Of a stretch of 64,000 bases of DNA, positions 35,313 through 43,959 are shown one piece after another; position 1 is the stretch's first letter, and every line of letters begins with the position of its first letter. The translations under genes were made by a program, and so were the position numbers. The notes beneath the pieces were generated by a model. The model was not told the DNA's origin. It was given only the letters and a program-made list of their open reading frames with translations, and did no database searches. The DNA lies in NCBI RefSeq assembly GCF_000317145.1, contig NC_019697.1, positions 1,302,001 through 1,366,000 on the forward strand. Direction: 5' to 3'. The DNA comes from Chamaesiphon minutus PCC 6605 (GTDB lineage: Bacteria; Cyanobacteriota; Cyanobacteriia; Cyanobacteriales; Chamaesiphonaceae).

Positions 35313-35968
35313 TTACTTCCCGATTCCAAGCTGCCACTACCTGCTCCGCCAACTGACGACAAGCCTCGACTAAAAACGCCCCCGAACCCATTGCCAAATC
35401 GCAGACTTTTAGCTCCAAAATCTGCGCCGTCGTGGGTGTATCTCCTAATCCTGCCAAAATTGGGCGGAGGGTATTCTCAACGATCGGTTGAGTCAACTTG
35501 CGCGGTGTATAGTGAGAACCCGATCTGCGCCGTTCCTCTGTAGGTTGGAGATAGAGCGAGCCAACGGGTAATAGCTGTTTAGTTCGTCCCGAAACCCTTT
35601 GCCCGATGGCAGCGATCAGCGCATCGATCGTTTGCGCTTCCTTGACTCCCTTCGCGGCATTTGCCGCCAGTTCGCAGTTTGCCCATTCCTTCAGCAGCTT
35701 GGCACGATCTCCAGACTTAGCTGCCAATAAACTTTCCACATCTACCACCACCGTCGTCGAATGCTTGGAACCCTTGGGCTTACTATTCACGCCGATCGAG
35801 ATCCTGGTAGCGCGATTGACGGTATAGCCCATAATTCCCTCATATACAGAGCCAATCTGCTCCACATCTAGCGATCGATATGACAGCCGCTCCCCATCCA
35901 ACATCAGCAGCTTATCCAATACCCGATAGATTACCCCATCGGGTATCTGGGGTAGTGTTGAGCCGATT

Positions 35969-36105
35969 TGCCCCCCAGTCTGCCCCCCAACCCCCAATTC
36001 TGGGGGAGTTAATTTCTTGAAGTCCCCCAAACTTGGGGGATTTAGGGGGCGAGATCCATGCTGCCCCCCAGCCCCCAATTCTGGGGGAGCCGGATTTAGA
36101 GGGCT
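35969..36105. repeat. GC-rich palindromic repeat, copies 5 and 6, in frame in drmMI
   Basis: Two copies lie nearly in tandem (35969-36051 and 36062-36103). They are translated as PLNPAPPELGAGGQHGS and PLNPPSLGDFKKLTPPELGV inside the methyltransferase, at a point where the family has no such Pro/Gly-rich insert. Confidence 0.8.
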
Positions 36106-36422
36106 ATTCCCCTCCAAAAATGGAAACTCCTGTGGATCGAAAAGTTGCCCATATCGTGCTGGTAAATAATCTGGAGTCGCGCCGCCACCTTCATAAATCA
36201 GCCGAAATAGACTCAATAAGCCAACCCAAGCCCCATAGCGATCGTCCATCGTATCGGGATAACTACTATTGTCCGATCGCAATTGCTCGTACAATCCCGA
36301 TACCGAATAATACTGCTGATACACCGGATCGTTGGGCATAATCCCCTCATCCTCGGCGTAGAGCATAAACACCAACCGCATCAGCGTGGTAATTAAACCC
36401 CCATACAGATGCTGATTCCAAT

Positions 36423-36492
36423 CGCCCCCTAAATCCCCCAATGCTGGGAGACTTTCCATTCCGGTTCCCCCAGCATTGGGGGCTAGGGGGCT
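36423..36492. repeat. GC-rich palindromic repeat, copy 7, in frame in drmMI
   Basis: GCCCCCTAAATCCCCCAATG and CCCCCAGCATTGGGGGCTAG. It is translated as SPLAPNAGGTGMESLPALGD followed by LGGD in the methyltransferase frame. Confidence 0.8.
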
Positions 36493-37096
36493 TCCGCCCA
36501 ATAGTCGCCCATTCGCCGCCCCATCCGCGATCTGAAAACCGCGTAGCAATTCCCACAGCGCATCCACCACCTGCTCGGCTAACTGCTCCGACACCGCCGA
36601 CTGATAATCCCGACTACTCGCCAAAATCTGCGGCAACCGTCGATCGCTCGAACCATTAAACATCCGTTGGGCATTCAAAAGCGTATCCAATGCCCCTAAA
36701 ATTAGCCTTCCAGCCACTTCGCCCATCGCCGCGAGGGGAAATGTCAAATGACCGGAAGATTCGCCCCGTGGCGCATATACAAGGCGTAAAGCTTCGCCAT
36801 TCCACAAGATACCTGTAGGGATTTGACTCGATCGTAATAATCGCTCGAATCGCTCTTGTACCGTCGCATTCCAACTACTATTGGCTGGGCATTTATCCAA
36901 CTCCTGCCCATCAGCGACTACCTGCACCAATACAATCCATTCCTGACTATCGGGATCTTTCACGCCGTAGGTAGGTTGCAATAGTTCGCCATATTCTGGC
37001 AGTGCTAAAGTCATCGAGTCCGGTAGATCGCTCTGTGGGACTAAATCCGCCGCTTCCCAGTCCAAAATCTGCTGGGTAAAAGTGGGGAAATCGATC

Positions 37097-37225
37097 CCTC
37101 AAGATTATGCAGTAATCCTTAACAAGAACCTTGTTCAAGATGCATTACGCAAGGGTACAATACAACAAAGGGATACATTTTTAATAAATAAATAATCTAT
37201 ACTATATCGACAGTGAGGAGTACCA
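37097..37225 (+). promoter_or_regulatory. Promoter and ribosome-binding region of the Panacea gene
   Basis: TTGTTC (about 37131) and TACAAT (about 37156) could be -35 and -10 elements, slightly wide in spacing. A ribosome-binding site, GAGGAG, at about 37213 stands 7 bases before the GTG start at 37226. Sequence is AT-rich compared with its flanks, consistent with transfer. Confidence 0.4.
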
Positions 37226-37852
37226 GTGGCTACAGCCGTACATGTTGCTAATTTCTTCTTGTCTAAGGTTGACAGAGAAGCTGGAGATACCATTACTCAG
37301 CTTAAACTTTACAAGCTAGTGTATTATGCTCAAGCTTGGAATCTTGTTTTTTTGATGAGACCACTATTTGATAGTGATATACAAGCATGGATTCATGGCC
37401 CAGTGCCTATTGAATTAAGATCGTCTTTCTCAAAGTATGGAAATGATTCAATTCCAGAGCCAGAAAGCTCAACTGGTGATTTTGGTCTAGATGAAAAAGA
37501 GTTGAAGGTCTTGGATCTGGTGTGGGAGACATATGGAAATTTGAACGCACACGATTTAAGAAACCTAAGTCATAATGAACTTCCGTGGATAACCGCACGA
37601 GGAAATAGTCAGGAATCTGATTATGTTAATGCTGTTATCGAAAAGTATGATATTCGTGATTATTATGCGGACTATGGCAGCATTTTAAAAGATGGTCGTT
37701 TTTTGATAGATTCTGTCGTTATTGAAGAAGATAAGAGTTCACTTTTCTCTTTTAGTCTGTCTCTAAAAAATGGAACGTCTATTGACGTTCCATTTAACAA
37801 GCTTGAAAAAACTCTTCAAGAATACAGAGGACAACTCACAACACAAAACTAG
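37226..37852 (+). CDS. Panacea-domain (DUF4065, SocA/PanA-like) protein
   Basis: A 208-residue protein with GTG start. The conserved Panacea core is at residues 1-110: VANFFLSKVDREAGDTITQL, KLYKLVYYAQAWNLV, IQAWIHGPVPIELRSSFSKY. It is followed by an extra C-terminal beta-rich part (SLFSFSLSLKNGTSIDV). Panacea proteins act as antitoxins or protease adaptors (GepA, SocA, PanA). No obvious partner toxin is adjacent; the C-terminal extension might replace it. The gene points against drmD and drmMI and sits where the 3' end of drmD and the 5' end of drmMI are missing. Base composition is lower in GC than the neighbours. Confidence 0.83.
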   Translation: MATAVHVANFFLSKVDREAGDTITQLKLYKLVYYAQAWNLVFLMRPLFDSDIQAWIHGPVPIELRSSFSKYGNDSIPEPESSTGDFGLDEKELKVLDLVWETYGNLNAHDLRNLSHNELPWITARGNSQESDYVNAVIEKYDIRDYYADYGSILKDGRFLIDSVVIEEDKSSLFSFSLSLKNGTSIDVPFNKLEKTLQEYRGQLTTQN

Positions 37853-38426
37853 CAAATCCTTTCCGGCTGGGCTTGATAACAGTCGGTAGATTAAGTGATA
37901 AGTGAAACAGATCGGCGCAATAGTTCTGAAGGTTAATCCCTTCTCTCGCCGCATCAGTAGCAATCAAAATTCGCAACGGGTGAGTATGTGGATCGGCATT
38001 AAAAGCGATTTTAATCTGTTCGCGATTCTGTTCGCCCATGCCGCCATGAAAGAATCCCAGCCGTTGGGACGTATTGCCAATCGCTTGTATAAGTTGCCGT
38101 TCTAAATAGCTTTTGGTGTCCAAATATTCAGTGAAAATCAACAGACGGCGATCGTTCCAAACAGCTTGCGGTTGCCCTAAATTTGGACACATATACGCCT
38201 TAATCCAAGCCACCAAATGCTGCACCTTCGCATCCGCCTGATGCCGCGCATTCTGAGCGATATTCCCCATTTCCGCCAATAGTGCCAACTCTTCAGCCCC
38301 AATCTCTCGATTAGTCAGTTGAGTAGCTCTAGTCATCTGAGTATCTTCTTCGGCTTGAACTTCAGCCTCGCTGAGTTCGGCTCGATCGTCATCAGATCCG
38401 ATCGATTGACGCAATAAGGGGAAATC

Positions 38427-38491
38427 GCCCCCTAAATCCCCCAATTTTGGGGGACTTTCTCCTGTTCCCCCAGACTTGGGGGCTAGGGGGC
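38427..38491. repeat. GC-rich palindromic repeat, copy 8, in frame in drmD
   Basis: GCCCCCTAAATCCCCCAATT and CCCCCAGACTTGGGGGCTAG. It is translated inside drmD as PLAPKSGGTGESPPKLGDLG with the frame intact. Confidence 0.8.
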
Positions 38492-39002
38492 GTTCGCTCT
38501 GACGCTGTTTCTCTGCTTGTCTTTCGATCGAGGCTCGATGTACTTTCAACGTCCGTGCAAAGGCTTCGATCGACGAAAGTAACCGTTTTTGCAGAGAAGT
38601 AATTACCAGCTTGGCAGTATTCTGAGTAGACTTAGGCGCGTCTTTGAGTCGTTGCTCCCGACAGGTGCGATATTGCTGGAGCAGTTGGGCGAGAACCAAT
38701 TCTGGAGCATCTACAGGTAAACCCTCGATCGAGATCGGGATAATCTTCCGCTGCGAGAAGTCTCGATCTCCCGTATCTCGCAAATCTTGCTTCAACCGCC
38801 TTACCATCACCGTCTCTAAGGCTTTTCGATGCTTCTCTGGCTCGAATACTCCACGACAGAACCGTTGCGGATCGAGGATTTCGAGCAGGGCTGTGAAGCT
38901 GTTAGAGTGCCCATTATGGGGAGTCGCCGAGAGAAATAACTTATGTTCAAAGCGCGGTGCTAATTCCCGCATAGTTTTGGTGAGTTGAGAATCGAGTCTC
39001 GT

Positions 39003-39030
39003 TCCGAGAGGCTACGCCAACGCATACCGC
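39003..39030. repeat. Short dispersed repeat in drmD, creates a stop
   Basis: TCGTTCCGAGAGGCTACGCC followed by AACGC. On the coding strand this reads GCG TTG GCG TAG, ending the central drmD frame. Frame phase before and after is the same. Confidence 0.75.
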
Positions 39031-39235
39031 GAACCACTCGCTGGCGCAGCATTATGCGCCTCATCCAAAATCAACATCGAACCAGGCGCAAACTCTTCCA
39101 GCCAAATCCGCAAAGGTGCCGCATAAGCTTCATCCCGCACCAAAGCATGAGAAATAATAAACCGATTGTGAGTAGCCCAAGGATTTACCCCATAACCGCG
39201 CTCCCGCCGCTTACTCGCAAAGAACTCGCGATTCT

Positions 39236-39260
39236 CGTTCCGAGAGGCTATGCCAACGAT
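39236..39260. repeat. Short dispersed repeat in drmD, read in frame
   Basis: CGTTCCGAGAGGCTATGCCA followed by ACG. It is translated as VGIASRNE without a stop. The base change from GTAGCC to ATAGCC lies in a phase where neither creates a stop. Confidence 0.75.
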
Positions 39261-39593
39261 TACCTGAAATAGCAGCCCAAATCTGCTCTCCATCTCCTCT
39301 TGCCATTGCCGCACTACCGAAGGCGGACAAGCAATTACCACCCGCCGAATCTTCTGGCGCGTAATCATTTCCCGCAAGATTAGCCCCGCCTCGATCGTTT
39401 TCCCCAAACCCACATCATCAGCAATAAACAGCGACACGCGAGGCATCAACAAAGCCTTCCGCAACGGTTCCAACTGATACGCCTTAACTTCAATCCCCGC
39501 TCGATAAGGAGCCTGAAACAACTTGGGATTGGTAGAGGTAACGCAATTCCAGCGCAGAGTGTGGAGATAAGCCGAGAAGTAGTGAGGTCGATT

Positions 39594-39622
39594 CTCCGAG
39601 GAGACGCTACGCGAACGAATCC
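39594..39622. repeat. Short dispersed repeat in drmD, frameshifting
   Basis: TCCGAGGAGACGCTACGCGA followed by ACGAATCC, a diverged member of the family. The frame before it (WEQVAQRG) and the frame after it (NRPHYFSAYLHTLRW) differ in phase. Confidence 0.65.
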
Positions 39623-39954
39623 CCGTTGAGCAACCTGCTCCCAAGTCGAATTTCCCAAAATCGCCGCATCGATCTCCCGCGCCCAAAAGACTTCTAACAC
39701 TTGCCCCTGAGCATCATCATTCAAGCAAGCCAGCGACACCAATGTATCCCCTTGAGGATGAATCGGTGGAGTAACGGCTTCGACTAAATACTGACGGGCG
39801 CGGACGTTAACGATCTGTCCGATTTCGGGGGTAGCAGGCATGATGGGAGATGGATGCAATGTCCCACAATCTTATCCCAACTTGGTGGAATAGCTCGTCT
39901 GCAATGAACGTTAAAAGCCAACTGACAGAACGCCGCAGCATTATCGTTGGGGAG

Positions 39955-39985
39955 CCTCTTCTCGGCACGAGAGGCTACGCCAACG
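39955..39985. repeat. Short dispersed repeat upstream of drmD
   Basis: CTTCTCGGCACGAGAGGCTA followed by CGCCAACG. It interrupts a short plus-strand frame that starts at 39904 (MNVKSQLTERRSIIVGE), which may be the start of a lost gene. Confidence 0.65.
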
Positions 39986-40018
39986 AAACAAGAATCGCTA
40001 GTTGAAGCTCAATACCAT

Positions 40019-43000
40019 TTACCAAAAATCTTGGGTAAGTTCGGCATTAACATCTTCCTTGGCGGCTTTCTGATTATATCCATTTGCAAGCTTTCTCAAA
40101 ATTGCCGCCGTTTGCGGCCATTTATTCCCAATCTGTTTGGCATCCTTTTCATACTTTTCAGCAAGCACACGTTCTTGTTCGCCACCATCAGTTGACGATC
40201 GACTAGTGACACCTCGATTATTATAGATTTGAGTACGCCAACTATCCTTAACTGTTGAATTTGCCAATTCAATTAAATCTCGGACAACTCTGTGCGGCCA
40301 TGCACCATCTGGATCGGAGGGAGAAAAAGAGAGCCGATACCCAATATAACGATCTGCGATGTTACTTCGATCGCATTCAGCCGCAAGTTCACAAACATTG
40401 ACAACCCAAGATTTCAAAGCAATCTCGTCAACCGTTTCGTCTTCCAGTATTCCAGGTAGTTGCTTCCATCTTTCAAGTAAATGCCAGACTAACTGTGCTA
40501 GCGATCGATTGGGATGTTCATCATTCCCATTAGCTGCGGTTTGATTTTCTGCATGAGAAATGCATTGAAGGGCTTCTACAAAGAATTCAGGGTTCTTTGA
40601 TAATCGATCGAAGAGTATTCGAGGACTACGAGAATGGGTATGAATTTGGAAATACGCTAACTCCAAATTAGCAAGACGATCTCGTGAAAATTCGGTTTTC
40701 TCTAGATAGTTTAGCAACTCCGCTGAGTGATGAGGAAACAAAGTACGATCGAAGCCTTGTCCAGCTTCAGTCTGGGCAGATGATTCAAGAATTTCGGCAA
40801 TGCGATCGAGTGAAAAGAGTTCGGGATTATCTTTCAACACCCAAGAGATTTGGTCAACAGCAAGATGAGGTCTACCGAATTCCAGAAGTTTTGCGAGTAC
40901 CCAGTCAGTTCGCTCTACTCCCAGAAATTCAACATGCTTTACATTACGCCAGAAGTAGCTTTGAGTTTCTGAATGAGCAGCATTCAGCCGATCTATTAAG
41001 CATAAGTTAAATGGCAGACAAAGCAAGAACTTTCCGTACCCTTCTGCGCTCCAGGGTGACAAATTATCCTTTAGACAGTCATCAATCCACAGTTCACCTC
41101 GATCGTAAGCATTACAACGTATATAGCTGCTTGCTAACTCATGTCGCCATAGATCGGGAGATCCAAGATTCTCTCGAAGAAATAGATTTAAGTCGATCGG
41201 TAGCGATTGTGTCTGAGCTAAAGCCACGCCTACAAAACTGGGTGCCCGCACTTGCTGTGCTAATTGTATAACTCCATCCCATCCTTGCAAATTTAGGATT
41301 TCTGCTAATGCTTCTAACCTCGAATTTTCAATAATTCCATCCTCATCCCTAACATACGTGAAAAGCTCACGATGGCGGTATACCAAATCGTCTGGCTCAA
41401 GTTGCATCAAGATTGCGTTGAGTCGCTGAATATTTTCGATCGACATCGACCACTGAGAGTCAAAAAACTTCTGATAATCGGAAATCTCATGCCGTAGGCA
41501 GTCAGATATACTCACCCGCTCTTCAAATGAAAATTGCTGAGATTTGAGTATTTCTAATGAATTTACGATCGCATCCTTTTGGTTGGCAGTCATGAATCTT
41601 GCTCGATCGATTAGGCTACACCACCGAGCAATGTTAACACCTGCATTAGCAATCAATTTCTCTAAAATTGCATCACTTGCATCCATCAAATCTTGACTAA
41701 TAAATGTCGAAGCAGTCTCCGTCACCCAGTCTCGCCATCTCGTCTTGCGTTCCATCAAAGACATATGATAATGGGAGATGAGACTCATCGATAAATTCCA
41801 GGCTATGTCTGGTTCTCGCTGATAAAGCGTGTCTATTGTTTGTAGACAATCGGATAAAGAAGCATTAGCATTTGGATGAAAATAAAGCCACCAAATAAAG
41901 ACAGTTTCTAAACTACTTTTAGGTCTATTACCCAAATTACCACCTGGGTCTAATCGTGTTAGCCGCGCCAGCGACAATGCCGATCGACTCAAGTAGTCAG
42001 GATGCAATGCCAAGCGTTCCATTGCCCACAGCAGTCCAGTATGAGGCGAAGATAAAGCTGAATGCGAACTTCGATCTTGAAATAAACTAATGAGGATGGG
42101 GTTTTCTCCAGATAAACCTTCCTCGATCGCGTCTAACAAGACTTCTGGTGCAGCCTCGGCAATTAGAGGCAGTTTATCGGACAGTGAAGCCCACAATATT
42201 GGATGATCTTTCACCTGTTCCATCAACCGCCAAACTATTCGACTGGCGACATCTTCACCCGATCGATTCGCACCAGATAATAGGATTTCAGAACTTCGAG
42301 TTGCCATCAATGCCAGCATTTCTAGGATGCCCTCTCTCAAGCAATTCGATCGAGTAAGCACTTTTCCATAAATAGTCGCCATCATTCTTTCTTCTGGTGG
42401 CAACTCAAACGCGGGGTTAAGTTCGCTCAACACCTCAACAGCAACATCCTCAAAACGTTTCAGATCGTCATCGGTAAGATAACGTGCAATCAGTATCCAA
42501 GCATCTTCTTGAGAGGCGATTGTCCAAACATCTCCTATTTTGCGAACTGGAGCGTCTGGTTCATTTGCCCAGCGTACTAACTGGGTTTGGATCGCATCAT
42601 AAGATTGTTCTGATAGCTGCTCTAAGACCTTTCGATCGCCGTCCCAAGAGTCGCTCCATGCACTGACAAGTAATGGAGCAAGCAACGCACGGGCCTCGTT
42701 CGGTTTTGCCCATGCTGGTTGCTGAATATTTTTGGCGATCGCTAATTTTCGCCTTAGAGCAGATAGGCTCCGTCGAGAAAGAGTTGCGTAGCTGTGTGAT
42801 TTATTCCTATTCAACCCCATTCCCTGCAAAGCTTTTTCTGCGGCATCATGCACAATGCGAGGCAAAAGATTTTCAAGATCGGAACTCAATCGATCGCATG
42901 AGACGAAAACGTGATGACCATTCTGAATTGCTGTTCCAATACCGTCTGGTTCTCCTAATTCAACAATTAAAATCAGCGGATCGGACGATTCAATTAGTTG

Positions 43001-43396
43001 CTGCCACGATATCTCGCAATTAATCACAACCGCACAACTGAGAATTTTAGTTCGTTCTTCTGGCTCTAATCCCTGCACAACTGCTGCTAAAAAAGCACTC
43101 ACCTCTTTTTGTGGTTCCCCCTGTAATATCAGTACATCAGGATTTCCTCGCAGCCAGCTAATCACACGCTCTCGATCTTTCTCTCGCCCACCGATTACTA
43201 GATCTGGACTGAATGGTGGTTTTGTATCTTGCGACCAGCTTTTCCAGAATCGATCGAGGGTACGAATTTTCTGAGGCGATATGTCAAAGCGTAGAATGAC
43301 TTGCTCGACTTTGGCGATCGCAATTCCACTATTTTGAGCAATATTTTGGCTTCCATCACCAAAACTAGATTGTGAGATACTGTTGGGATCGGTCAT
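40019..43396 (-). CDS. 1125-residue protein with shared N-terminal motif, probable inactive-STAND-like conflict protein
   Basis: The N-terminus (about residues 8-35) reads SSFGDGSQNIAQNSGIAIAK, related to the motif of the two neighbouring proteins. A region at 45-220 resembles a NTPase fold with a degenerate P-loop: DLVIGGREKDRERVISWLRG, DVLILQGEPQKEVSAFLAAV lacks the GKS/T. The remaining 900 residues look all-helical, like a repeat scaffold (LWAMERLALHPDYLSRSALS, LSLARLTRLDPGGN). I know no characterised member. It follows the small helical protein gene by 6 bases, so both are one operon. The frame is intact, in contrast to most defence genes nearby. A sensor or scaffold role is inferred. Confidence 0.7.
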   Translation of the reverse strand: MTDPNSISQSSFGDGSQNIAQNSGIAIAKVEQVILRFDISPQKIRTLDRFWKSWSQDTKPPFSPDLVIGGREKDRERVISWLRGNPDVLILQGEPQKEVSAFLAAVVQGLEPEERTKILSCAVVINCEISWQQLIESSDPLILIVELGEPDGIGTAIQNGHHVFVSCDRLSSDLENLLPRIVHDAAEKALQGMGLNRNKSHSYATLSRRSLSALRRKLAIAKNIQQPAWAKPNEARALLAPLLVSAWSDSWDGDRKVLEQLSEQSYDAIQTQLVRWANEPDAPVRKIGDVWTIASQEDAWILIARYLTDDDLKRFEDVAVEVLSELNPAFELPPEERMMATIYGKVLTRSNCLREGILEMLALMATRSSEILLSGANRSGEDVASRIVWRLMEQVKDHPILWASLSDKLPLIAEAAPEVLLDAIEEGLSGENPILISLFQDRSSHSALSSPHTGLLWAMERLALHPDYLSRSALSLARLTRLDPGGNLGNRPKSSLETVFIWWLYFHPNANASLSDCLQTIDTLYQREPDIAWNLSMSLISHYHMSLMERKTRWRDWVTETASTFISQDLMDASDAILEKLIANAGVNIARWCSLIDRARFMTANQKDAIVNSLEILKSQQFSFEERVSISDCLRHEISDYQKFFDSQWSMSIENIQRLNAILMQLEPDDLVYRHRELFTYVRDEDGIIENSRLEALAEILNLQGWDGVIQLAQQVRAPSFVGVALAQTQSLPIDLNLFLRENLGSPDLWRHELASSYIRCNAYDRGELWIDDCLKDNLSPWSAEGYGKFLLCLPFNLCLIDRLNAAHSETQSYFWRNVKHVEFLGVERTDWVLAKLLEFGRPHLAVDQISWVLKDNPELFSLDRIAEILESSAQTEAGQGFDRTLFPHHSAELLNYLEKTEFSRDRLANLELAYFQIHTHSRSPRILFDRLSKNPEFFVEALQCISHAENQTAANGNDEHPNRSLAQLVWHLLERWKQLPGILEDETVDEIALKSWVVNVCELAAECDRSNIADRYIGYRLSFSPSDPDGAWPHRVVRDLIELANSTVKDSWRTQIYNNRGVTSRSSTDGGEQERVLAEKYEKDAKQIGNKWPQTAAILRKLANGYNQKAAKEDVNAELTQDFW

Positions 43397-43402
43397 TGCT
43401 TC

Positions 43403-43819
43403 TTACTCGTGAATAGTCAAATTGCCAGCAACATTGCCAAATACCTTGCCGCCTAGAACTTGACCGATCGTCTGTACCCCATCACCTGTTGAAAGCTGGT
43501 TAATCGGTGTTCCACTATTGCTTCCAGCCATGATTTTAGCGATCGCTTTCGCCAAATCTGGATTTTCATTCAACAATGTTTCTAATTCTTCCAGAAAGAC
43601 CGCTTTACGTGGCTCACTCTCTGACTTTGCTGCTACCTGCTCTGCTGCTGTTCTAGCATCACCCTTTAGCACAGGTTCAAGTTTTTCCCAGATTTGCTTG
43701 ACCACGATCTCGACACCACTTTTACCAATTTGTGTAACAGCACCACTCATCAACACAGGTAAATAAGGCGCAAGATGAGCCTTTTCGGCTAGTGCAATAT
43801 TTGTAATATGACTGCTCAT
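43403..43819 (-). CDS. Small helical protein with C-terminal amyloid-like motif, probable effector (Bell-like)
   Basis: A 138-residue protein. Residues 10-100 are helical (LAPYLPVLMSGAVTQIGKSG, VEIVVKQIWEKLEPVLKG, then VFLEELETLLNENPDLAKAI), the pattern of the Bell domain reported in bacterial NLR-associated effectors. The last 30 residues are TGDGVQTIGQVLGGKVFG followed by NVAGNLTIHE. Nearly the same motif opens the STAND protein encoded divergently 140 bases away (DSSQVIGLLKDSNVFNNV, VGNVTI). In such pairs the motif is proposed to pass an amyloid fold from receptor to effector, which then attacks membranes. Family names are from knowledge, not from a search. Confidence 0.68.
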   Translation of the reverse strand: MSSHITNIALAEKAHLAPYLPVLMSGAVTQIGKSGVEIVVKQIWEKLEPVLKGDARTAAEQVAAKSESEPRKAVFLEELETLLNENPDLAKAIAKIMAGSNSGTPINQLSTGDGVQTIGQVLGGKVFGNVAGNLTIHE

Positions 43820-43959
43820 ATTTTTTGCCTGATATTTGGAAATAAATTAGCCTCTCTATTATAATATAGTTCGTCTGTTCTATAAAAATTGCAGTGAAAA
43901 GCTGTATCGCTCCGGCAAGTTACATCACACTGTAGTCGTCAATAAGTATTCAGGAATTC
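43820..43959. promoter_or_regulatory. Divergent promoter region between effector-like and STAND genes
   Basis: A 140-base AT-rich spacer between two oppositely oriented starts (43819 minus and 43960 plus). It must hold both promoters. TATTATAATATAG near 43857 has -10-like hexamers on both strands. No clear operator palindrome is seen. Confidence 0.45.

Larger units (their letters stand above)
34294..37096 (-). pseudogene. drmMI: DISARM class 1 methyltransferase DrmMI, N-terminal and catalytic part
   Basis: A large Eco57I-type adenine methyltransferase. SAM motif I is KVCDLAMGSGAFLVEA near 35390 and the catalytic motif FDAIVGNPPFAGKNT near 34640. The conserved LYGVDKNPFAVNLAKLSLWL follows an in-frame TAG at about 35200 (LVA-stop-QCLYGVDKN), a C-to-T change of a Gln codon. 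The 5' end is lost: in-frame coding (IDFPTFTQQILDWEAA) reaches 37096 without a start and meets the Panacea region. The 3' end is cut at 34294-34310 by the DUF433/DUF5615 insertion. Three palindromic repeats interrupt the coding frame without breaking it. Confidence 0.8.
37853..39841 (-). pseudogene. drmD: DISARM SNF2-like helicase DrmD, broken in several places
   Basis: Start MPATPEIGQIVNVRARQYLV at 39841. Helicase motifs: SLFIADDVGLGKTIEAGLIL (I), SMLILDEAHNA (II), LFLSATPHNGHS (III), LLIFTEYLDTKSYLERQL (IV) and ILIATDAAREGINLQ (V). The frame shifts at a short dispersed repeat near 39600. A second repeat at 39236-39260 is read through in frame (VGIASRNE). A third at 39003-39030 puts a TAG after SRYALA. 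A palindromic repeat lies in frame at 38427-38491. Sequence ends just after motif V (NYCADLFH), before motif VI and the C-terminal domain, where the Panacea segment begins. SNF2-type DrmD defines class 1 DISARM. Confidence 0.82.

Noticed and set aside
35042-35543. Frames on both strands with Pro/Gly-rich products
   Set aside because: Produced by the palindromic repeats and by shadowing of drmMI.
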